In this document: positions 1 through 8,500 of the stretch, piece by piece
Position numbering within the stretch: the stretch's first letter is position 1
How the letters are laid out: every line of letters starts with the position of its first letter
Source of the DNA: an uncultured Jeotgalicoccus sp.
GTDB lineage: Bacteria > Bacillota > Bacilli > Staphylococcales > Salinicoccaceae
Assembly (NCBI GenBank): GCA_947631305.1
Contig: CANRKV010000042.1
Span: 1 to 10,339 of the forward strand
DNA length: 10,339 nt
Direction of reading: 5' to 3'
Program-made: the position numbers and the translations under genes
Notes under the pieces: model-generated
Databases searched by the model: none
Seen by the model: the letters and a program-made list of their open reading frames with translations, nothing else
What the model was told of the DNA's origin: nothing

Positions 1-785
1 ACAACACTCAGTATCGCTGCAATTCCCGCGTGAATTACTCCCATTTGCAGTCCCGCCGGAATACCCAGTTTTAAAATCAATCCGACTTCATAACGTGCCG
101 GTATCGAAGGCATTTTAAACGGCACCATGTTGCGTTTTACCGCGAGATAAACGCTGTACAGAAATGCAATTGCCTGTGAACCGACTGTAGCGAGAGCTGC
201 ACCCTGTATCCCGAGATCAAATACAAGCAGCAGCAGCGGAGACAGAACAGCATTCAGTATTACGGCGATGAAGACGATTCTAAGCGGCGTCCTGCTGTCA
301 CCAAGCGCTCTGAACACAGTATTGATAAAGTTATAGCCAAATAAGAAAAACATCCCGAGAAGGCTGATTTGAAGATATGATGCTGCCATATCCAAGATAG
401 CATCCGGCGTACCGATAATTCCGAGCAGACTCTCTGCGAATATGTAGCCGATCACCGCAAAAACAACAGACATTAACGTCATAATAACGATAAAAGCATT
501 TAAATAGCGCTTCAGCCCTTCATCGTCTTTTCGTCCATGCTGCTGAGATAGAATTGTCAGTGCCGCATTGTTCAGTCCGAGTATGAAAGACAATATAGTA
601 ACCAGTATTGTCGTTGCAATGGCGACGGCACCGAGTGCTTCTGCACCAAGTATATTTCCGACCCAGAGACTGTCGACAATTTGAAACGAAGTCTGCAGCA
701 GATTTGCCAGCATTATCGGCGCTGAAAATATAATCAGCGGCTTTAATATAGGACCGGTAGTAAAATCATTTTTCGAGCTTTTCAT
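1..785 (-). CDS. MATE family multidrug/Na+ antiporter, N-terminal part (runs off left edge)
   Basis: Membrane exporter of the MATE (multidrug and toxic compound extrusion) family, which expels cationic drugs in exchange for Na+ or H+. Only the first 261 residues are visible; full-length members have about 450 residues and 12 helices, so roughly the C-terminal 40% lies outside. The start is the ATG at 785-783, preceded by AGGTGAAG at a suitable distance. Family signs are the first-helix pattern with VDSLWVGNILG (residues 37-47) followed by ALGAVA, the loop with QQHGRKD (81-87), FRALGDSRTPLRI (158-170), and the start of the second half with KLGIPAGLQMGV (239-250). About six hydrophobic segments are seen before the second half begins. 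Nothing in the window indicates its substrate. The family call is firm; the specific transporter is not recognised. Confidence 0.92.
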   Translation of the reverse strand, partial: MKSSKNDFTTGPILKPLIIFSAPIMLANLLQTSFQIVDSLWVGNILGAEALGAVAIATTILVTILSFILGLNNAALTILSQQHGRKDDEGLKRYLNAFIVIMTLMSVVFAVIGYIFAESLLGIIGTPDAILDMAASYLQISLLGMFFLFGYNFINTVFRALGDSRTPLRIVFIAVILNAVLSPLLLLVFDLGIQGAALATVGSQAIAFLYSVYLAVKRNMVPFKMPSIPARYEVGLILKLGIPAGLQMGVIHAGIAAILSV

Positions 786-829
786 TTCTTCACCTGCTGA
801 TTTTTAATTACTGTAAAACACAATGTAAT

Positions 830-835
830 ATTATA
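830..835 (-). promoter_or_regulatory. Probable -10 box of the MATE gene
   Basis: The minus strand reads TATAAT here, 44 bases upstream of the ATG of the MATE gene. No good TTGACA-like hexamer sits 16-18 bases further upstream, so the promoter call rests on the -10 alone. Confidence 0.4.
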
Positions 836-942
836 AGATGAAGCAGCTGAAAAAGCTAAGTATTGATTCCAAAATTAACGGTATATGTTTTAAAGACGAA
901 GGGTATATGAATAACAAAGTAATATAAGGGAGCTGTTTTTTT

Positions 943-1038
943 GTGAAATGGGCTAAATGGGGACTGATATTTCTACTGGGATTAATTGCCGGCTTTATAC
1001 TCTCAGGTTTGTTTGGCAATGTATTTACATTTATATAA
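943..1038 (+). CDS. Small single-span membrane peptide (31 aa), GTG start
   Basis: A short reading frame with a GTG start, preceded by AAGGGAG at 926-932 (10-base spacing), and a TAA stop at 1036-1038. The product begins MKWAKWGLIFLLGLIAG and ends GNVFTFI. It has a short, positively charged, tryptophan-containing head (residues 1-6), one continuous hydrophobic stretch of about 18 residues (7-24) with two glycine positions typical of helix packing, and a short uncharged tail. A bidirectional terminator starts 12 bases after the stop, which supports a real transcription unit. The frame has the look of the small membrane proteins common in staphylococci, but I do not recognise a named family. 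Its role is unknown; a membrane-associated regulator or a toxin-like peptide cannot be excluded. Confidence 0.6.
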   Translation: MKWAKWGLIFLLGLIAGFILSGLFGNVFTFI

Positions 1039-1050
1039 AACAAGAAGAAA

Positions 1051-1072
1051 ACCGGGCACCCAAGTGTCCGGT
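1051..1072. terminator. Bidirectional Rho-independent terminator between convergent genes
   Basis: A 9-bp stem (ACCGGGCAC paired with GTGTCCGGT, one G-U pair) with a CCAA loop. It is flanked by AAGAAGAAA on the left and CTTCTCATTATT on the right, so T-rich sequence follows the stem on both strands. It lies between the stop of the small membrane peptide (plus) and the stop of the DUF779 gene (minus) and probably serves both. Confidence 0.85.
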
Positions 1073-1079
1073 CTTCTCA

Positions 1080-1415
1080 TTATTCTATCGGTTCGCTCCG
1101 AATATGAAATCTGACGCCTCTCGGCCCCTCGACACTGAACATACCGCCGATGCCTTTGACGACATCGACCGTAATCTGCGTATGTTTCCAATATTCATAT
1201 TGCTTATGGTTCATATAAAATGGTACGCCTTCAATTTCACCGAGCTGTACATCGACGTCTCCAATAATCATCATGCCTTCTTTCAGACACATCGGACTAG
1301 AGCCGTCACAGCATCCCCCTGATTGATGAAAAATTAAGTTTCCATGTTCTTCTTTTAATTCATTAATAAGTGATCTGGCCTGATCAGTCGCATAGACTTG
1401 TTCAAGTACTGCCAA
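1080..1415 (-). CDS. DUF779 family protein, partner of aldehyde dehydrogenase
   Basis: A 111-residue cytoplasmic protein of the DUF779 family. Genes of this family are commonly found next to acetaldehyde/aldehyde dehydrogenase genes; the biochemical role is not established. The start is TTG at 1415-1413, directly abutting the TAA of the dehydrogenase gene with no bases between. AAAGGA inside the last codons of that gene, nine bases upstream, is its ribosome site, so translation of the two is probably coupled. The conserved core is HQSGGCCDGSSPMC (residues 30-43), with His30, Cys35, Cys36 and Cys43 that could bind a metal or do redox chemistry. The C-terminal half is an all-beta-looking stretch ending in GPRGVRFHIRSE. 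The length is close to the family's usual length. The family assignment is confident; the idea that it assists the dehydrogenase comes from context only. Confidence 0.88.
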   Translation of the reverse strand: MAVLEQVYATDQARSLINELKEEHGNLIFHQSGGCCDGSSPMCLKEGMMIIGDVDVQLGEIEGVPFYMNHKQYEYWKHTQITVDVVKGIGGMFSVEGPRGVRFHIRSEPIE

Positions 1416-2936
1416 TTAGAAGAATCCTTTCGGCGTTTCGCTGTAGCTGACCAGCAGGTTTTTAGTCTGCTGATAATGTGCCAGCATCATCTTATGGTTT
1501 TCCCGGCCAATACCACTCATTTTGTAACCGCCAAATGCTGCGTGAGCAGGGTAGTCGTGATAAGTGTTTACCCATACACGGCCCGCCTGAATTGCACGTC
1601 CTAATCGGTATGCTCTGTTCTGACTGCGCGTCCATACTCCCGCACCAAGTCCGTACAGTGTATCATTTGCGATTTCGATTGCTTCGTCATCATCTTTGTA
1701 TGTCGCTACTGCTAATACCGGTCCAAAAATTTCTTCCTGGAAGATACGCATCTTATTGTGACCTTTAAAAATCGTCGGTTCGACATAGTAACCATTTTTA
1801 ATATCGCCGTCGACTGATTTTATATTTCCGCCTGTAAGTAATTCAGCGCCTTCTTTTTTACCAATATCAAGGTACGATGCAATTTTTTCCTGCTGTTCAT
1901 TTGATGTCTGCGCACCCATCATCGTATCCGGATCTAACGGGTTGCCTACTTTAATCTGTTCCACACGCTTAATCACCCGTTCCATAAATTCATCAAAGAT
2001 ATCTTCGTGTACAAGCGCACGTGACGGACATGTACATACTTCACCCTGATTCAGTGCGAACATTACAAGCCCTTCAATTGCTTTGTCTAAATAGTCATCA
2101 TCCGCATCCATTACATCTTTTGCGAAAATGTTTGGTGATTTACCGCCCAGTTCCAGCGTTACAGGAATCAGGTTCTGACTCGCGTTCTGCATAATGATAC
2201 GGCCGGTAGTTGTTTCACCAGTAAAGGCGATTTTGTTAATGCCTGTATGCGTCGCCAGTGACTGTCCTGCTTCTGAACCGAAGCCGTTCACGATGTTGAA
2301 TACACCTTTTGGCAGCAGGTCTCCAATGAGTTCCGCCAGATGAAGAATCGTTGTCGGTGTCTGCTCGGCAGGTTTTAAGACAATTGAGTTGCCGGCTGCC
2401 AGTGCAGGGGCAATTTTCCACGTCGCCATAAGTAATGGGAAGTTCCATGGAATAATCTGTCCGACCACACCAAGCGGCTCATGATAGTGATACGCTACAG
2501 TATCATTATCTATTTGAGAAATTCCGCCTTCCTGTCCGCGGATAACACCTGCAAAGTATCTGAAGTGATCGACGACGAGCGGTAAGTCGGCATTCAGCGT
2601 TTCACGTACGGCTTTACCATTCTCAAACGTTTCAAGTACAGCAAGCTCTTCAAGATGCTCTTCTACACGATCAGCAATCTTTAAGAGAATATTGCTTCGC
2701 TCTGTTACAGATGTTACTGCCCATGATTTTTGTGCTTCCTGTGCAGCAGCAACTGCTTTATCTACATCTGCCTGTTTCGAACGCGGTACTTTTGACACGA
2801 CTTCACCTGTTACCGGTGATTCGTTCTCAAAGTACTCTCCATCTGCAGGTGCCACCCATTCACCGCCGATGTAGTTTTCGTACTGAGACTTAATTCTGTA
2901 CTTGGCGCCTTCTTTATTCGGAAATTCAAATACCAT
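1416..2936 (-). CDS. aldA: NAD(P)+-dependent aldehyde dehydrogenase (AldA / acetaldehyde dehydrogenase type)
   Basis: Oxidises aldehydes, probably acetaldehyde or similar short aldehydes, to the acid with NAD(P)+ in the cytoplasm. The 506 residues match the usual ALDH length. Visible signatures are the cofactor-site PWNFP (163-167, Asn165), VLKPAEQTP with Lys188 and Glu191, the FTGETTTG turn (238-245), the general base Glu262 in LELGGKSPN, the nucleophile Cys301 in NQGEVCTCPSR, and Glu402 in EEIFGP. The EVCTCPSR active site and the adjacent DUF779 gene are typical of the bacterial acetaldehyde dehydrogenase branch (ExaC/AldB/AldA). The start is the ATG at 2936, with AAGGGGG upstream. It is the first gene of a two-gene operon with the DUF779 gene, driven by a promoter at 2970-2999. 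The symbol follows staphylococcal usage; the exact substrate is inferred. Confidence 0.93.
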   Translation of the reverse strand: MVFEFPNKEGAKYRIKSQYENYIGGEWVAPADGEYFENESPVTGEVVSKVPRSKQADVDKAVAAAQEAQKSWAVTSVTERSNILLKIADRVEEHLEELAVLETFENGKAVRETLNADLPLVVDHFRYFAGVIRGQEGGISQIDNDTVAYHYHEPLGVVGQIIPWNFPLLMATWKIAPALAAGNSIVLKPAEQTPTTILHLAELIGDLLPKGVFNIVNGFGSEAGQSLATHTGINKIAFTGETTTGRIIMQNASQNLIPVTLELGGKSPNIFAKDVMDADDDYLDKAIEGLVMFALNQGEVCTCPSRALVHEDIFDEFMERVIKRVEQIKVGNPLDPDTMMGAQTSNEQQEKIASYLDIGKKEGAELLTGGNIKSVDGDIKNGYYVEPTIFKGHNKMRIFQEEIFGPVLAVATYKDDDEAIEIANDTLYGLGAGVWTRSQNRAYRLGRAIQAGRVWVNTYHDYPAHAAFGGYKMSGIGRENHKMMLAHYQQTKNLLVSYSETPKGFF

Positions 2937-2969
2937 TTTATTTCCCCCTTGTTTATGTTTGATACTATC

Positions 2970-2999
2970 ATTCTACCCAATTCCAGGCTTAAATGTAAA
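2970..2999 (-). promoter_or_regulatory. Probable promoter of the aldA-DUF779 operon
   Basis: On the minus strand TTTACA (2999-2994) and TAGAAT (2975-2970) are separated by 18 bases, a reasonable housekeeping-sigma promoter. The -10 overlaps GGGTAG, which resembles the GGGTAT -10 of sigma-B promoters, but no GTTTAA-like -35 stands at the right distance, so sigma-B control is only a possibility. Confidence 0.5.
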
Positions 3000-3039
3000 G
3001 GCTTTCAATTTACAGATAATTTAAGGTTTTAAATAAAAA

Positions 3040-3066
3040 AAGGCGGCACTATTATACGCCCGCCTT
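3040..3066. terminator. Rho-independent terminator after the SulP-Usp operon
   Basis: The stem AAGGCGG / CCGCCTT (7 bp) with a 13-base loop is flanked by a run of A on the left and TTAAAAAATT on the right. On the minus strand it follows the stop of the universal stress gene by six bases and is followed by a run of seven T. It lies upstream of the aldA promoter and insulates that operon from read-through. Confidence 0.82.
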
Positions 3067-3072
3067 AAAAAA

Positions 3073-3477
3073 TTATTTAACTATCATCACCGGTATATTC
3101 GCACGTTTTGCCACTTTATGGCTGACACTGCCCATCATCATTCCCTGCAGTGCGTTTAATCCTCTATTGCCCAGCACTATAATGTTGTATTCTCCGCTGT
3201 TAGAGACTTTTACGACTGTTTCGTCAGGCAGTCCTCTTTCAAAAATAACGTTATACTCGACGTTATTAATATCATATAAATTAATGATTTTGGCAATTTT
3301 ATCTTTTTGCTGCTTAACAGTATTTTCACCATGAAGTACAGCATCTTTCGATTTTTCTATTTGAATTACATTCAAAATCGTAACCTTCGTATCTTCATTG
3401 ATAAAGTTCAATGTTTCTTCTGCAGCTCTGAAGCTGTTTTCTGAGCCGTCCGCTGCAAGCAGTATTGATTTATACAT
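3073..3477 (-). CDS. Universal stress protein (UspA family, ATP-binding type)
   Basis: A single-domain Usp protein of 134 residues, close to the family's usual 140, expected in the cytoplasm as a dimer. The strand-1 motif ILLAADGS (residues 5-12, Asp10) and the nucleotide loop G103-x2-G106-x9-G116-S117 (GNRGLNALQGMMMGS) are complete, so this belongs to the ATP-binding class rather than the UspA-like non-binding class. GAGGAGG lies 7 bases before the ATG at 3477. The gene follows the SulP transporter gene by 17 bases and is followed at once by a terminator, so the two form an operon. A regulatory or stress-linked role towards the transporter is suggested by this context, not shown by the sequence. 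Confidence 0.93.
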   Translation of the reverse strand: MYKSILLAADGSENSFRAAEETLNFINEDTKVTILNVIQIEKSKDAVLHGENTVKQQKDKIAKIINLYDINNVEYNVIFERGLPDETVVKVSNSGEYNIIVLGNRGLNALQGMMMGSVSHKVAKRANIPVMIVK

Positions 3478-3494
3478 TCAAATGCCTCCTCATT

Positions 3495-4946
3495 TTATGT
3501 TAAATGCTGTTCATTCAGCTGACTGAGTTCTTTAACAATTTTTCTGCTGTCTGCATTTAATTGATCAACATATACTGTATTACCCTTGTCTTCAAACTTT
3601 CTCACCATCGTATCAATAGCATCCACTGCGGAATCATCCCAGAGATGTGCCTTCGAGAAGTCGAGCAGGATATTTTTATCGTATTGTTTAAATTCAAGCT
3701 GGTCTATCATCGTATCAATTGAAGCGAAGAAAATCTGTCCTTCAAAATAAAAGACGTAATTATTATTTATTAACTCTTCTGTAACTTTCACTTTCGAAAT
3801 CTTCGTTGCAAAGAAAATTGCGCTGAAGAACACACCTGCAATAACTCCAATTGCCAGGTTATCAGTAACAAGTATAATCGCAACAGTAATCAGCATAACG
3901 AATACATCTGTACGCGGTGCTTTTTTCATATACTTAAACGTTTTCCAGTCGAAAGTGCTGATTGTCACTACTACCATAATTCCCGCCAGTATCGGCATTG
4001 GTATTTGCACAACCAGATCTCCGAAAAGAATAATGAGCAGCATTAAGAATACACCTGCAGTAAATGTCGACAGTCTTGTTGTCGCTCCTGATCTGACGTT
4101 TATAACCGACTGTCCGATCATCGCACAGCCGCCCATGCCGCCGAAAAATCCGGTCACAAAGTTTGCGATACCCTGACCGCGGGATTCTTTATTTTTACTG
4201 CTGTACGTATCGGTCGCATTATCGACAATGCGGGCTGTTAAAAGACTCTCCACTAAACCGACAATCGCCATCGATAATGAGTAAGGGAAAATAATTTTCA
4301 ATGTTTCGAGTGTATACGGCACGTCAGGAATAATGAAGCTCGGCAATGATTTTTCAATTGCACCTAAATCTCCAACTGTGCGGACTTCTGCACCAAAAAA
4401 GATGTAGCATGCTGTCAGCACCACTAAAGCGATTAACGGTGCCGGTATTTTTTTGAAGAATCTCGGCAGCACATATAAAATAGCAATTGTTATAATTACA
4501 TATATATATGTATCGAATGAAATTCCAAATATATGCTGCAGCTGCGCTATGAAAATCATTATTGCCAAAGCATTTACGAAGCCGATCATTACTGAGTTCG
4601 GAATGAATTTCAGTAACTTTCCAACTTTGAAAATCCCGAGGGTAATTTGAATAATTCCCATCAGTATCGTTGCGGCGAATAAATATTCCACGCCATATTC
4701 TCTGACCAGCGGAACGACTAACAGCGCAACTGCACCTGTTGCTGCTGATATCATTGCCGGCCTTCCGCCGACGAATGAAATAATTACCGCGATAAGAAAC
4801 GATGCGTAAAGCCCGACCATCGGGTCAACACCGGCAATAATCGAGAAGGCGATGGCTTCAGGAATAAGCGCCAGTGCGACGACGATTCCCGCCATAATAT
4901 TCGTTCCCGGCGACGTCAGCCATTCTCTTTTTAATTTGTCCATCAT
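3495..4946 (-). CDS. SulP (SLC26-like) inorganic anion transporter with C-terminal STAS domain
   Basis: Integral membrane transporter of the SulP family, which moves sulfate, bicarbonate or related anions. It has 483 residues. The N-terminal motif LIPEAIAFSIIAGVDPMVGL (28-47) is the SulP signature. The membrane domain runs to about residue 385 and includes ESLLTARIVDNAT (233-245) and GGMGGCAMIGQSVINVRSGA (269-288). A STAS domain occupies about 395-475, with LLDFSKAHLWDDSAVDAID (427-445), where the conserved Asp-Ser-Ala turn lies. The first of two adjacent ATG codons (4946) is preferred because TAGGAG lies 10 bases upstream. It is the first gene of an operon with the universal stress gene. The substrate cannot be read from the sequence; bicarbonate or sulfate are the leading options. 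I see no carbonic anhydrase or sulfate-assimilation gene nearby. Confidence 0.92.
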   Translation of the reverse strand: MMDKLKREWLTSPGTNIMAGIVVALALIPEAIAFSIIAGVDPMVGLYASFLIAVIISFVGGRPAMISAATGAVALLVVPLVREYGVEYLFAATILMGIIQITLGIFKVGKLLKFIPNSVMIGFVNALAIMIFIAQLQHIFGISFDTYIYVIITIAILYVLPRFFKKIPAPLIALVVLTACYIFFGAEVRTVGDLGAIEKSLPSFIIPDVPYTLETLKIIFPYSLSMAIVGLVESLLTARIVDNATDTYSSKNKESRGQGIANFVTGFFGGMGGCAMIGQSVINVRSGATTRLSTFTAGVFLMLLIILFGDLVVQIPMPILAGIMVVVTISTFDWKTFKYMKKAPRTDVFVMLITVAIILVTDNLAIGVIAGVFFSAIFFATKISKVKVTEELINNNYVFYFEGQIFFASIDTMIDQLEFKQYDKNILLDFSKAHLWDDSAVDAIDTMVRKFEDKGNTVYVDQLNADSRKIVKELSQLNEQHLT

Positions 4947-4981
4947 ATATTTTTTTCTCCTAAAATTAATTATTTATAATT

Positions 4982-4990
4982 ATTATATCA
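4982..4990 (-). promoter_or_regulatory. Extended -10 promoter of the SulP-Usp operon
   Basis: The minus strand reads TGATATAAT, a perfect extended -10 (TGnTATAAT), 35 bases before the ATG. The -35 region is weak (AGAAAA at 17-base spacing), as is common with extended -10 promoters. Confidence 0.6.
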
Positions 4991-5105
4991 GATGAAATAT
5001 ATACTTTTCTTAATAAAATAACCTTATAAAATAGCATACATGTTAATTTTCATATAAAATGTATTAAAGACTGTTATTTAAATTGTGAATATCAGGAGGG
5101 ATAAT

Positions 5106-5447
5106 ATGAGAGCTGAACTGACAAAGTTCAAAGTAAAAGAAGGTAAAAGCGAAGTGGTCGATGAATGGATCGAATACATGCGGGACAATATGGACGATGT
5201 ACTTTTAAATCTTGAGGGTGAAAAAATGTACGTTGAAACAATTTTCCGCGAAGTCTTTATGGATGTTGAATACTTATACTGGTACAGTATCCAGAGTGAT
5301 GAAGACGGCGAAAAAATTGATGACACCCATCTTGATGAAAGACACGTTGAATACATGAATGAATGCATAGATAAGACGTTTCGTCCTGCAGACATGCAGG
5401 CAGAAGTGGTTATGCTTCCTGAACATCTGAGACAGTTAATAAGATAA
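5106..5447 (+). CDS. DUF6176 family protein
   Basis: A 113-residue soluble, acidic protein that I recognise as DUF6176, a family found in staphylococci and other Firmicutes with no established function. Family-like features are the opening MRAELTKFKVKEGKSE, the central EGEKMYVETIFRE (residues 37-49), the aromatic strand VEYLYWYSIQ (54-63), and VVMLPEHLRQ near the end. The alternation of strands and helices resembles a ferredoxin-like (ABM-type monooxygenase/dimeric alpha-beta barrel) fold, but this is inference. The ATG at 5106 is chosen because AGGAGGG sits five bases upstream; an in-frame start further upstream, at 5085, has no ribosome site. The gene is monocistronic, with its own terminator, between the divergent SulP operon and the RND gene. 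I see no confident promoter in 4991-5095, which is very AT-rich. Confidence 0.85.
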   Translation: MRAELTKFKVKEGKSEVVDEWIEYMRDNMDDVLLNLEGEKMYVETIFREVFMDVEYLYWYSIQSDEDGEKIDDTHLDERHVEYMNECIDKTFRPADMQAEVVMLPEHLRQLIR

Positions 5448-5451
5448 AAAA

Positions 5452-5482
5452 TGCTCGCCAATTTTATTGGTGAGTATTTTTT
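5452..5482 (+). terminator. Rho-independent terminator of the DUF6176 gene
   Basis: TGCTCGCCAA (5452-5461) pairs with TTGGTGAGTA (5467-5476) over 10 bp including two G-U pairs, with a TTTTA loop, then a run of T. It starts four bases after the TAA stop. An A-tract precedes it, so it may work weakly in reverse. Confidence 0.9.
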
Positions 5483-5516
5483 ATACCCGGAATAGATATC
5501 TTTCATTTCTTTACTA

Positions 5517-5522
5517 TATAAT
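5517..5522 (+). promoter_or_regulatory. Probable -10 box of the RND gene
   Basis: TATAAT lies 44 bases before the preferred ATG at 5567. Transcription would begin near 5529, giving a leader of about 38 bases that includes the GAGG ribosome site. The -35 (TAGATA or AGATAT) is poor. Confidence 0.5.
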
Positions 5523-5566
5523 GGCAGAAGAATATAAATATGTATCTAACAGAATTGAGGATGTCT

Positions 5567-8500
5567 ATGAGAAAACTCGCAGATATGTTATTAAAAAGAA
5601 GTCTGCTGTTCATAGTTTTAATTTTTACAGTGTCGATTGTCGGCGTGTATACTTTTTTAACTATCGATCAGCGTGAAATTCCAGAGACGGATGTGAATCT
5701 GATTAATGTCATCACGGCCTGGCCCGGTGCCAACAAAGATGACATTGAAGAAAACGTGACAAACCTTATTGAAACAGAAATGTTCAGCATCGAAAATATT
5801 GAGGATGTATCTTCGGTTTCCGAGGATAACGTTTCAGTAATTACACTTTCTCTAAGTGACGGCAGCACGCCTGACAATGTACTTAATGATGTTAATAATT
5901 TAGTACAAAGCATCAGCGGAGACTTGCCGGAAAATGCAGCTCAGCCGGAAGTTGAGTCCATTACAAATGCATTCCCGCTCTTAAGTTATCAAATACATAG
6001 CGATTCTTTTGAAGACCTGGAAGCTGTCAGAGGAGACGTTGAAAGTCTGCAGCAGGAAGTCATTCAGCTTGCCGGAGTCGACAGTGTAACAATTAAAGGT
6101 TACAGAGAGTCGGCATACGAAATCCAGCTTGATTGGAATGCTTTATCAGAAGAACAGCTGAACCCCAATGAAATTATGAATGAAATAGACTTATCTCTGA
6201 GCCCGGTCGTACTGGGACAGGATGTTCAGGATGACGAAATTATTCGGTTATCATTTGAAGATGGCACAGCTCTTGAAGCACTTGAAGAAGTACGTATCGG
6301 CGAGGACAGAGTGCCGCTCTTGGATGTCGCGGGCATTGAGTCAGTTGAAAGCACACCCAAAGATATTGTTCAGTACAATGGTGAGGACGCAATATCATTC
6401 ACAGTGTTCTTATCAAGTGAAGAAGATGTACCGTCGGTATCTGAAAATGTCGAGTCCGTTATTAACGACAGATTTGACAGCATGCCGGAAAACGTGACGG
6501 CAGATAACATTTCATCGGAAAGAGAAAATGTTGAAGATATATTTATCGGTTTATATACGTCACTGCTGATTGCAGTAATCGCAGTTATTATTGGTACTTC
6601 AATCGGGCTGTCATTGTTCGGTTCAATTACAGTAATGCTCACTGTACTTATCTCAATCTTTATCGGATTGATTCCGGTACCGTGGATGGGTGTTGATTTA
6701 AACCAGATTTCCGTTATCGGGTTAATTATCGCGCTCGGCATACTCGTCGATGACTCGATTGTCGTTAACGATAATATTGAACGCAGATTCACACTGGGGG
6801 ACAGTAAAGGTGATGCGATTTATAACGGTGTAAAAGAAGTTGCGCCGTCGGTAATCGCTTCGACAGCTGCTATCGTCTTCACATTCTCGCCGCTGCTGTT
6901 ATTATCCGGTGCGAATGGTGACTTTATAAAAGCACTGCCGAGTATTCTAATATCTACAATGATTGTTTCGACAGTGCTTGCACTGACATTCATACCGGCT
7001 GTGCGTCATGTAATTCCTTACAAAAAAGTATCTGAAAATCCAGGTATATTAGGAAAAGTATTTACATGGGGAAGTAAAGTATACGCCGATAAAGTATTGC
7101 CTAAAGTATTAAGACGTCCGCTGCTGTCGTTCCTGGCAATACTTATAGTCACTTTACTGTCAGTCGGTCTTGTCCGCTTCACACCATTTGAGTTTTTCCC
7201 TGAAGCCGATCGTTCAGAAGTAACGATTGATTTAATTTTTGATGAAGGACAGACTATCCAGAAAACACATGAAGATACAGAAGAAATCCTGTCTCATCTA
7301 TTGGAAGACATGGACCATGTAGAAGGTTCATCTATCTTTACAGGTGAAGGTCTGCCGAACTTATTCGGAGCTTCATTAGACCAGTCAGGTGAAAACACAG
7401 CACAAATTGCACTTCATATAGACAAAGAACAAATGAGTGCATCAGCAACAATCGATGAATATGAAGCACCGTTACGCGAAGCATTTCCGAATGCTTCAAT
7501 ATTTATGAACACGATTATTCAAGGGCCGCCGGCCAGCGCGCCAATTACAGTGGAATTTTTTGAAGAAGACTTAGACACTCTAAGTTCCAAAGTTTCAGAA
7601 CTCACTGAGCAGCTTGAAAATGAAGGTGCAATCGTTACTTCAAGCATCGGCAGCTCTGTAGAAACATTGCAGTACAGCATTAATTACGATGCCTTGGAAG
7701 AAAACGGCATTTCAATATCACAAGTTAAAAATGAATTAAATATGATATCAGAAGGTATTCCGCTTCAGGAAATTATTGAAGACGGCAGCAGTACAGAGAT
7801 GTCCCTGAAATATGCTGATGAATATAACCTCGATAATATCGATATTGTGAATATCGAAGACGGACGTCCGGAGATGTATCCGTTAAGTGATTTTGTAACG
7901 GTATCAGAAACGGAAGATACACCTCTGATTCAGCACCAGAACGGCGAAAGAACTGCTGAACTTCAAGTGTATTCCGATGATGAAGATAGCATTGAATCGT
8001 TAATCAGCGATTACAGTGACAGCCTCGACGGCAGTACGGAAGTTATCGTCGGCGGAGAATCATCCGATCAAACCGAGTTCTTTATCGAAATTGGTATTTT
8101 ATTCTCAGTGATACTGATTCTTGTGTATCTTGTTATCGCATTTGAATTTAACTCGCTCGTATTGCCGCTGATTATAGTATTCAGCATTTTCCTGGCGATA
8201 AGCGGAGGTATTATCGGTCTGTTTGTAACTCAGACCCCAATCAGCTTCCTCGGTATAATGGGGATGGTTTCACTGACCGGTATCGTCGTCAGAAACGCGA
8301 TTGTGTTAATAGACTTTATAGAAATCCGCAGAAAAGATGGCAGTGTAGACGATATTTATACTGCAATTTACGAAAGCGGCCGCGCAAGATTCAAACCTAT
8401 TATTTTAACAACTGTAACGAGCATACTTGCATTGATACCTGTTGCATTCAGCGGTGACGTTCTGTTCGAACCGCTCGCAGTCACAGTTATTGCCGGACTT

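Noticed and set aside
1003..1191. Minus-strand frame of 62 codons past the DUF779 gene
   Set aside because: It runs in another frame within the DUF779 gene and across the terminator stem, and shows no domain signs.
957..1322. Plus-strand open frame of 121 codons overlapping the small peptide and the DUF779 gene
   Set aside because: It runs antisense to a clear DUF779 gene, crosses the terminator and has no ribosome site or family resemblance.
2970..2999. Sigma-B promoter for aldA
   Set aside because: GGGTAG is present but no GTTTAA-like -35 lies at the required 12-15 base spacing; the housekeeping reading fits better.
5036..5064. ATACAT/ATGTAT inverted repeat upstream of the DUF6176 gene as an operator
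   Set aside because: Only six bases per arm in a very AT-rich region; chance is a sufficient explanation.
5078..5506. Minus-strand open frame of 142 codons opposite the DUF6176 gene
   Set aside because: Serine-rich, low-complexity translation that is the shadow of the real gene; no ribosome site, and it crosses the terminator.
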